A stretch of 64,000 nt of DNA from Theristus sp. LFF4_11 (taxonomy: Eukaryota > Nematoda > Chromadorea > Monhysterida > Xyalidae), in assembly GCA_030248135.1 (NCBI GenBank), contig JASANC010001185.1:1-64000 (forward strand). The letters are read 5' to 3'. The notes beneath the pieces are model-generated. The model was given only the letters and a program-made list of their open reading frames with translations. It was not told the origin of the DNA and made no database searches. Position 1 is the stretch's first letter. Each line of letters begins with the position of its first letter. Made by a program: the position numbers and the translations under genes. Of this stretch, positions 57,801 to 64,000 are shown piece by piece.

Positions 57801-59380
57801 ATTGCTGCGCCGTTGTATTGGCGAGTTTTCTTTGCTTTATCTGTGCGGTTTTTCCAGAATGTGAAACTTTTGTGTCTACAAACTCTCTGAAACGATAATA
57901 CGATGCACATAAATGGTACATTATGTAAGCACTGAGAATTATACATGATGTGGAGTTACTCAACAAATTCCTCAACAAATACAAGCAACACCGTTTCTTA
58001 CTCAACAAATTACCCAACAAAAACAAATATAAGCAACACCGTCTCTTACTCAACAAATATAAGCAACATCGTCTCTTACTCAACAAATATAAGCAACACC
58101 GTCTCTTACTCAACAAATACATATAAGCAACACCGTCTCTTACTCAACAAATATAAGCAACACCGTCTCTTACTCAACAAATATAAGCAACACCGTCTCT
58201 TACTCAACAAATATAAGCAACACCGTCTCTTACTCAACAAATATAAGCAACACCGTCTCTTACTCAACAAATATAAGCAACACCGTCTCTTACTCAACAA
58301 ATATAAGCAACAACGTTTCTCAATTTCGTACGCACCGGCAATGACGCTGTCGATTTGCTCCATGTCAGCCTCGTTCAACAGCATGTCACCCTCGAACATC
58401 TCAGGTGCCTCCTCCTCCTCATCATCTTCTTCCGCCTGTGTTTTTTTTGTTTTATACCCCCATAATAAAAAAAGTGGCGGCAAAAGTGTTAGAACGCTGC
58501 GTGCGTGTGTGCTGTGTGTTACGCGCGTGTTCCATCAGCCGTACAAACGCTATTATAAGAATTTATGGGCAACGTTGGGTCGAAAAGTGTCCCGCAAACC
58601 CAACGTTGCCCTTAAATTTTCATAATAGCGTTTGTATGGCTGATGCAACACGCGCGCAATACTCAGCACACACGCGCGCAGCGTTCCAACACTTTTGGCC
58701 GCCACTGTAGTTCATTGCGATAAAATATAGAATAAATGGGACAATAATGTTTTGTGGGTTTCATCATTTCGCAGAGAAAAATGGGAATCCGAGGGGCAAG
58801 AAGGAAGCCACGATACATTCGTTCTCCGGTGTACTTCAAATGTTTCGTGTGCTCTGTATTCCGCAAAAAAAGTGACAGTTTCTAAAGAAACATACAGTCG
58901 AACTCAGCAGAAACTAATTGTGGGGAATCAGCTGATTCGTTAGTGATTACGGTATGCATGCTTTCTGTGCAAACCAAACTGCGCCCCCACAGCAATAATG
59001 CCCGCACAGAACGCATGCATACCGTAATCACTAACGAATCAGCGGATTCTCTATAATTTAGAGTTTGACTGTAAGTACGTGTGCGAGCGAGCGATCTCTT
59101 TCAAGCGATGGGTTTGTTCTAGCCAGCGCTACAATAACTAACGCGCACCCAAATCACCAGTGTATCAAGTCGATGTCAAAACTCGAGAATCCACACGAAC
59201 TGAGTCCAGGTTGAGAGTTCGATAATTTAGAGTTCGACTGTACTGTACTTGGAATCGGATGCAACATGCCTGATTGCGATGACGACGACGACGATGTTTT
59301 TCGTGTTTTGCCGATGATTCAACCACCAGCACAGCTACGATGGTCAGTAGAAGCAGTGCGCCGAAAAGCAAACGAGCCAT
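49737..59380 (-). CDS. Secreted astacin metalloprotease with five PAN/apple-like repeats, 16 exons
   Basis: Zinc endopeptidase joined to adhesion-type repeats. Exons: 59380-59249, 58435-58336, 57663-57555, 57393-57239, 56056-55886, 55492-55241, 54800-54721, 54325-54136, 53870-53779, 53021-about 52832, 52317-52217, 52109-51986, 51603-51527, 51240-51060, 50453-50362, 49892-49737; about 733 residues. A signal peptide ([20 protein letters not shown]) leads an acidic prodomain with MFEGD, the aspartate switch that blocks the zinc. The catalytic domain has [19 protein letters not shown] (about 189) and the Met-turn SIMHY (about 244-248). From about 307, five Cys-rich repeats follow, each encoded by two exons and ending near (S/Q)(E/Q/D)PC. 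The exon 10 donor is ambiguous (52832, or a GC donor at 52841, same phase). All phases fit, so one gene is favoured over two. Confidence 0.85.
49923..50079. mobile_element. Palindromic TA-flanked MITE
   Basis: CAGTCTAACTCAATAACATA to GGAGTCAGACTG, with the core GCTGATTGGTTAGTGGCCAC. It lies in the last intron of the astacin-PAN gene. Confidence 0.65.
50878..51040. mobile_element. Palindromic TA-flanked MITE next to a splice donor
   Basis: AGTCGAACTCCAAACTATAG to TAGAGGTCGACTG. It ends about 20 bp from the exon boundary at 51060, beside a 12-bp tandem duplication (TGTACCATTTGG twice) that includes the donor. Confidence 0.7.
51838..51884 (+). repeat. (ACGC)n microsatellite
   Basis: About 11 ACGC units in an intron of the astacin-PAN gene. 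Confidence 0.9.
52350..52521. mobile_element. Palindromic TA-flanked MITE nested in another short element
   Basis: Family ends (GTGGAACTCTAAATTATAGG and TAGAGTTCGACTG) with TA on both sides. It splits a repeat with inverted ends CCGTTTATACCTGACGTA and TACGTCAGGTATGAACGGG. Confidence 0.65.
53154..53317. mobile_element. Palindromic TA-flanked MITE
   Basis: CAGTCGAACTCCAAATTATT to TTTGGAGTTCGACAG, flanked by TA on both sides; well preserved. It lies in an astacin-PAN intron. Confidence 0.75.
53505..53645. mobile_element. Diverged MITE, GAATTCCCGCG family
   Basis: TTCTGCGACTCATTGCGTTT on the left and TTTTGAATTGCCGCGTCCAG on the right. It lies in an astacin-PAN intron. Confidence 0.5.
56090..57154 (+). 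repeat. Kilobase GTGTGC/GTGCGT satellite in an astacin intron
   Basis: More than 1 kb of hexameric GTGTGC variants (CGTGTG, CGTATG, CCTGTG, CAGTGC). Higher-order blocks each contain TGTGCCAGTGCGTGTTCGTG. It keeps several long frames open on both strands (up to about 358 codons), none of them genes. It lies between astacin exons 4 and 5. Confidence 0.95.
57950..58325. repeat. 30-bp minisatellite, about 11 copies
   Basis: Unit TTACTCAACAAATATAAGCA plus ACACCGTCTC, nearly identical in the central copies. It begins about 10 bp beyond the astacin exon 2 donor at 58335. The minus frame [10 protein letters not shown] runs on from the exon but lies past the donor. Confidence 0.9.
58473..58706. mobile_element. 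Near-perfect palindromic foldback element
   Basis: Arms of about 105 bp (AGTGGCGGCAAAAGTGTTAG inward, CACTTTTGGCCGCCACT at the far end) meet at a short centre near CGAAAAGTGTCCCGC. It lies in intron 1 of the astacin-PAN gene. No TA or 8-bp duplication is clear. Confidence 0.7.
58895..59071. mobile_element. Palindromic TA-flanked MITE
   Basis: CAGTCGAACTCAGCAGAAAC to AGAGTTTGACTG, TA on both sides. It lies in intron 1 of the astacin-PAN gene. A lone half end (ATTTAGAGTTCGACTG) lies at 59224-59239, close to the exon 1 donor. Confidence 0.75.
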
Positions 59381-59814
59381 GTTGTTCCAATTGCGTGTTT
59401 GCAAAAGTTCTGCAGAAACAGCATCAATGGGTTTAGGCAGAGACCTTCAGCATGCCATGTGAGAAAAGGTGAAAACTGAGACCAACGGAACAAGGAAAAC
59501 TTGTCCACATTCAGCAAGGCACGCCCATTTTATTGCAGCGCACGTTTTCAACTTAACAGTGTGCAACTTCAACTTTTAACTAACACACACACACACACGT
59601 GCACATGTGTTCGGGTGTTGTGCATGGTGGGTATCATCGAATAAGATCGCAAAAATAGATTTTGGAAAGTCACTTTATTTGAGCAACTTCTGGGAGAAGA
59701 AAAGCGTTGTTATTTTGCTTATTATGTTCATAAGTGTTTGTTTTACTGAAAAAAAACAAAACGTTCAAGCGGTTCGCAAGAACAACAAGCAGCGCTTCAG
59801 CAAAGAATTAATGT

Positions 59815-60113
59815 CATTTACTTACACCACACCCTGACCGGCTGACCTGTGGAGGGTGACCAGAAAAAGCATGGCACCCTAGAAGAGCTCAAGTTCACAC
59901 ACCTCCATTTCAATCCAGACTTTATTCCGAATTCTTCTGAAATGCGACACTTCAGAAATCGAAACCAAAAAAAAACAGAATCTTGATAAAACCTCAGATA
60001 GAAACTAGTACAACAGATTTCGAACAAAACAAATTCAACAACAACAACAACAACAAAGATCATCCAGCGACGGCTATTCTCCAAATCCATGAAATCATTT
60101 TCAAGCAAAAAAA
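59815..60113 (-). other. FTSJ3 3' untranslated/flanking region with a duplicate at 49 kb
   Basis: Matches 48968-49470 over most of its length, apart from an insertion in the other copy. It includes the candidate AATAAA at 59921-59926. Confidence 0.55.
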
Positions 60114-62360
60114 TCATTTTCGCGCGCGTTTTCTCGTCGACGCCGTTGGCTTCTTCGCCTTCGACGTTCCTTTGGACGTCTTGCGTTCCTTGGCCTTCGC
60201 GGCCCTCTGGTCCTTGCGCAGCCGTGAGTCCACCAGACGATACGGTCCCTTCGGGCGGACACCCCTGCCGCGACGGGCCTTGGTCATTTTCACGTACTTC
60301 ACGTCCGGTTTCTTGCCGGCGGCCTTTTTGTAGATTCTGTGGTGATTATGGAACGCTCAAGTTAGCGCAACCATTCGGTAACAGATCAACGCATGTTGCA
60401 TCGAAGCTGCTATGAGCCTGGGCTAACATCAGAGCAGGGGATGTGATTACGATTACACAGGAGGCGTAATGTCAGTTCCTACTGACGTACGTCGACATAC
60501 AGTCCATCAGGATAATATGTGCAACATGACGTGATGACCAACCAATCAGCGCTGAGAATTGCTCATGACCAACCAATCAGCGCTGAGAATTGCGATGACC
60601 AACCAATCAGCTATGACATATTTTTTTAAACGTGTCTTACTGAAATGACGTCATGTGCCGCAAAACATGCTCTTGTCGTTCACAGCAAACCAGACTTTCC
60701 GTTTAGCCGGTTTCTTTCCGCAAACAAATGGTGAATGTCGAATCAGTCACACTAAACTGACATTTTAGTGCCTGTAGTTTGACAAACGGGCGTTTTTAAA
60801 GCAAATGACGTCATTTTAATCTGGACACGTTTGAATAAATCCACAATAGTTGCATATATCAGCGAGATAGACTGCACGTCAACGGCACGTGTCTGTATGG
60901 ACGGCCGAATACTAAAACACGAAATCTGACGTGACGTGCCGGTGCATGTGAACGTCTGTAGAAACGGTGCATGCTAATAGACAAGACGTGCCGTATGCGC
61001 AAGTCACCTCAGCATGAAAGGACCTTAATCGGCACGCAAATGCACCAGCGAAACCCGTTCCAAGCCAAACCAAACCAAAAGCCCCGCCCGGCTCCGCCCC
61101 CGCACTTCTGCAGCTGTCTCGTCTTCTCCAACGTCGACAGCTCCTCATTCTCCACCACCGACTCCGCCCTCTTCTTCGCGCGATTCTGCCGTCCGATGGC
61201 ACGCTTGCGCTTGCGCAGTTTCGCCTCGGCCACTTTCTTGATCGGACGCACGTTCAGTTGACGCTCGCGTGCGCGGTACTCGGCGACGACCGACTGCAGT
61301 GGGAATGGAGAAAGATGCGGGAAACATAGTTTCACTTGCACGAAAAAAACGTTTCAGTTCGAATGGGAGATCTACACAAGAAAAATAGTTTCGCGAAAAA
61401 ACTTCTCATTCCCGGAAGTGAAACCCCAACAAAAACCCGGGTACGAAAAATTACCATTAAAAAAGTCGACGTAGGGATCAGAGAAACCGGAACAGTACTT
61501 TCGCACAAAAAAGCGTTTTATTTCCCCGAAACAAAACAAAAAAAACAACACTAAAATTTTGAATTCCAGCGTCATGCATGAAACTGTTTAGCTATCTTTA
61601 TCTATGCGCGCATCTCGCGAGTCTCTGGACCAAAATAAAAGATCATAACAACTACAACAACAACACCACCAACTTTATCCAGCGGCAAATTCGCACGGTA
61701 ATGCTTTCGCTCATCTTCGACGAACCACTCAGGCAGATTCTCATCATTGTTGGTGTAGCTGAAAAAAATGTGTGAAAAAGGCTTGTACGGTGGTAAATGC
61801 AACACACACACAGCAGAAAATAGTTCCAAGCACAAAATTTTCCAGTAGCCCCCAGCTTCTACCAGGAAGAATCTTGTTTCAAGACCCGTGCTTTTTCGTC
61901 AAGTTATAAGCAAACACACCAGCACACAAATGCTGCGAGAAAGCGCCCGTTGAGTCATGTATGCCAGTGTGTTTGATAATTACTGTGGGTTTGCAGTGAA
62001 ACCGAGCGCAAAAGCAAATAATATGCTTATTATTAGTTATTTTCAAGAAGTAGGTCTTTAGACAAGGAGTTTACAGTCCAACTCTAAATTTTTGGCAATC
62101 AGCTGATTGGTTGATGATCACATGATGCAGGCGTTCTGTGCAAGAATAGCTGTTTTGCACAGAAAGCATACATCACGTGAGCACCAACCAATCACTTGAT
62201 TGCCTATAATTTTGAGTTCGGCTATACCGAAATACAACACATACCCACCGATTGTACGCAGCGTCAATCAAATCGCGGCGCGTTTTACTCGAGTGAACCA
62301 GCAATTCACCCATGGCCAACGCTTCCGGCGTCAATTTCACGCGTTTCTGCTTCTTTTTTG
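60114..62360 (-). CDS. FTSJ3: Spb1/FTSJ3-type pre-rRNA 2'-O-methyltransferase, C-terminal part (partial)
   Basis: Nucleolar factor of 60S subunit assembly that methylates pre-rRNA. Only the conserved C-terminal Spb1 domain is in the window: exons 62360-62249, 61758-61674, 61293-61106, 60336-60114, phases consistent, ending at TGA 60114. Motifs typical of the family: LAMGELLVHSSKTRRDLID, NRYTNNDENLPEWFVEDE, RPIKKVAEAKLRKRKRA, LEKTRQLQKIYKKA and VRPKGPYRLVDSRLRKDQR, then a Lys/Arg-rich tail. The catalytic FtsJ domain must lie to the right of 64000. A hAT-like element occupies the intron immediately before exon 62360. AATAAA on the minus strand at 59921-59926 is a likely polyadenylation signal. 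Confidence 0.93.
60536..60622. repeat. Three tandem copies of a MITE end fragment
   Basis: GATGACCAACCAATCAGCGC, with GCTGAGAATTGC after the first two copies, then GATGACCAACCAATCAGCTA. AACCAATCAGC is the internal motif of the palindromic MITE. Confidence 0.6.
61555..61645. mobile_element. MITE fragment, GAATTCCCGCG family
   Basis: TTTTGAATTCCAGCGTCATG, ATGCATGAAACTG and GCGCGCATCTCGCGAGTCTC. It lies in an FTSJ3 intron close to the exon ending at 61674. Confidence 0.5.
62074..62222. mobile_element. Palindromic TA-flanked MITE
   Basis: CAGTCCAACTCTAAATTTTT to AATTTTGAGTTCGGC, preceded by TA. It lies in the FTSJ3 intron, about 25 bp from the donor of the exon ending at 62249. Confidence 0.7.
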
Positions 62361-62373
62361 CTGGAAACAAAAT

Positions 62374-63883
62374 CAGAGATGTGCATAGGGTGTTCCTAGG
62401 GTGTCCCGGGACAGGCTAGCGTCGCGCGTCGCGCAGCGCCTGAGGGGCTACGTCGCGCAGCGCCTCGGATGGAAGATACAAAGTTTTCACAAATGAAATA
62501 AAAATTTATTCGAAATAAAAATTTAAAAATTCGAACATTACAGTTGACTGACTAAAACAAATCTTCAAAAGTACGTGTCTTGCTACTTTTGTAGGCTATA
62601 ATGTATTTGTATTTGAAATGGCGCTGCGCATGTATAGATGGTAAGCACGTTTACAGTGGTACAGATAACCAGGGTTTTTTGACGCCAAATCGTGCGCCAG
62701 TGACGCAAAATAGTTTTGGATAACGCAAAAAATCGGTCGTTCGCGTCAGCTTTTTTCGGTTCTCTCAATTTTTGAGGACTTCAAAAGAATGTTTTCAAGT
62801 AAATTTGTCCCAAGATCCAAAATTTTTTAGCGGCGCAGCGCAAGCCATGGACGGACACCTTATGTTTCGTTTGACAATGGCGACCATGCAATAGTCATGT
62901 ATTCATCGTTGGTTTTTTAGATTGTTCAGTGTTTTGTTGATAACGGTTCAATTCAATGTAACAATATTTTTGTTGTTTTGACCGTATCAACGATCACGTC
63001 CAAATAGCTTTTTGTTCGCTCCATTTCTAAACATGTGTTTTTTAAATTTGAATGGGTGTCATAGACGCCGAAATACCTTGGGTGACATTCAAAAATCGTA
63101 AGGTAAAATGCGATCTCAGAGCCTATTTTTAAAAATTTTCTTCGCTGCGCGAAGACTTTACAAATTACCATTTTTCATTTAATTTCAAAGGCAAAGTCGC
63201 CTGCCGAACTTAAAAATCTTCAAAAATGTAAAATTTTCTTTTTCAGCACTTTAAAAAAATATCTAAGAACTTTTCACAACTTGTTTTCTTAACATATCTT
63301 TTTTTCAAGCTAGAAATCAAAATTTGGGTATCCCCTTTGGACAACAAACACAAATTTTCAAACACTGTGTTAGTTTCAAGCAGTTTTGTTGTTGTTTGTC
63401 TGTCCACTCGTGGTTTACTGCTATGTTTTTTCATCCAGATGGGTGCAATTTGCATCTTTTTGGCCATTTGAATCCGGTTTTTGGAAACCTACAATTGTAT
63501 CGTAGAACTTTCAGTCAAAATGCAGAAATCATAAAAAATTGTTCATCAAAAAAGGTATTTTGCGGAGCAACTATCAAAATTTTTCTTCGCTTCGCGAAGT
63601 CTGCCCCCAGTGTCTATTTATTTTTTCACTCGGGCATGTTCAAACGATCACCCAGGAGATGCAAGCTGCCGTGTTGTTTTGAATCTCAGAACGTTCCTTT
63701 TGCAAGGACTCTTCATCTCAGGACTTTTGCAAGCACACAGCATACAGTTAGATGCACTGTAACCGTGTTTTTGAGAGGTCAGTTTTGTGGGACACAAAAT
63801 TTGCGGGAAAAATGTGGTGGGGTCGACGTCGCGCAGCAACCCGACCCGGGACAGGCTAGAATTGTCTGGCGTGCACACCTCTG
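62374..63883. mobile_element. Non-autonomous hAT-like element, copy 2
   Basis: Starts CAGAGATGTGCA and ends TGCACACCTCTG, with a perfect 8-bp duplication AACAAAAT (62366-62373, 63884-63891). It is 1,510 bp, longer than the 1,135-bp copy at 11778; the two share termini, GTCGCGC subterminal repeats and internal stretches such as TAGATTGTTCAGTGTTTTG. The longest frame (63324-63883) shows no transposase features. It lies in an FTSJ3 intron. Confidence 0.85.
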
Positions 63884-64000
63884 AACAAAATTGTCCGTTA
63901 ATTTTGAGAACGAAAACGGTGACAAAGCGGTTAAAATCTAAAAGACTGGGTTGTATCATGCACGGGGTGGAATGTAACGAAAAAAATGCCGATTGTTTCT

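Noticed and set aside
57950..58325. CRISPR-like array of 30-bp repeats
   Set aside because: Units are contiguous without spacers and the locus is an animal intron; it is an ordinary minisatellite.
63324..63884. 186-residue plus frame at the right end
   Set aside because: It lies entirely inside the hAT-like element, shows no transposase motif, and its counterpart is missing in the shorter copy.

Overview
This is a window of animal nuclear DNA. Every protein gene is broken by GT-AG introns (tens of bases to more than 5 kb). GC-rich exons sit in AT-rich, repeat-laden non-coding sequence. The gene set (cytosolic-type sulfotransferase, tubulin polyglutamylase of the TTLL4 type, astacin protease, thyroglobulin type-1 protein, Spb1/FTSJ3 rRNA methyltransferase) is metazoan. 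An invertebrate, quite possibly a nematode, fits best, but the sequence alone does not fix the phylum.

Layout. 1-3.6 kb: two exons of an unrecognised minus-strand gene that runs off the left edge. 3.6-10.4 kb: gene-poor AT-rich DNA with a few repeats. 10.42-16.10 kb (+): nine-exon sulfotransferase, all PAPS-binding motifs intact. 17.36-21.64 kb (+): secreted protein of four thyroglobulin type-1 units. 22.85-26.36 kb (-): eight-exon agmatine/peptidyl-arginine deiminase-like enzyme with a signal peptide; a tRNA-Leu(UAG) gene lies in one of its introns on the opposite strand. 28.22-45.02 kb (-): nineteen-exon TTLL4-type tubulin glutamylase. 45.3-48.35 kb: a nest of hAT-like elements upstream of TTLL4. 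49.74-59.38 kb (-): sixteen exons joining an astacin metalloprotease to five PAN/apple-like repeats. 60.11-62.36 kb (-): last four exons of an FTSJ3/Spb1 gene continuing past the right edge.

The exon chains were built by hand. In each gene the splice phases agree across every junction and the total coding length is a multiple of three, which is strong internal support; the few ambiguous junctions are stated. The genes do not form a single pathway: three products are predicted to be secreted (thyroglobulin-type protein, deiminase, astacin-PAN), while the others are cytosolic or nucleolar.

Mobile DNA dominates the rest. Several families can be defined by terminal inverted repeats plus target-site duplications: hAT-like elements with perfect 8-bp duplications (two CAGAGATG-type copies, three TAGGGTTGTT copies, one older TAGGGTTAGG copy and one CAGTACCGTGGG host), a palindromic TA-flanked MITE family present almost only in introns, a TA-flanked element carrying a transposase C-terminal relic, two tRNA-derived SINE families and several short MITEs. 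Long simple arrays (TTTG, GTGTGC, a 30-bp minisatellite) and some transposon ends sit within about 10 bp of splice sites.
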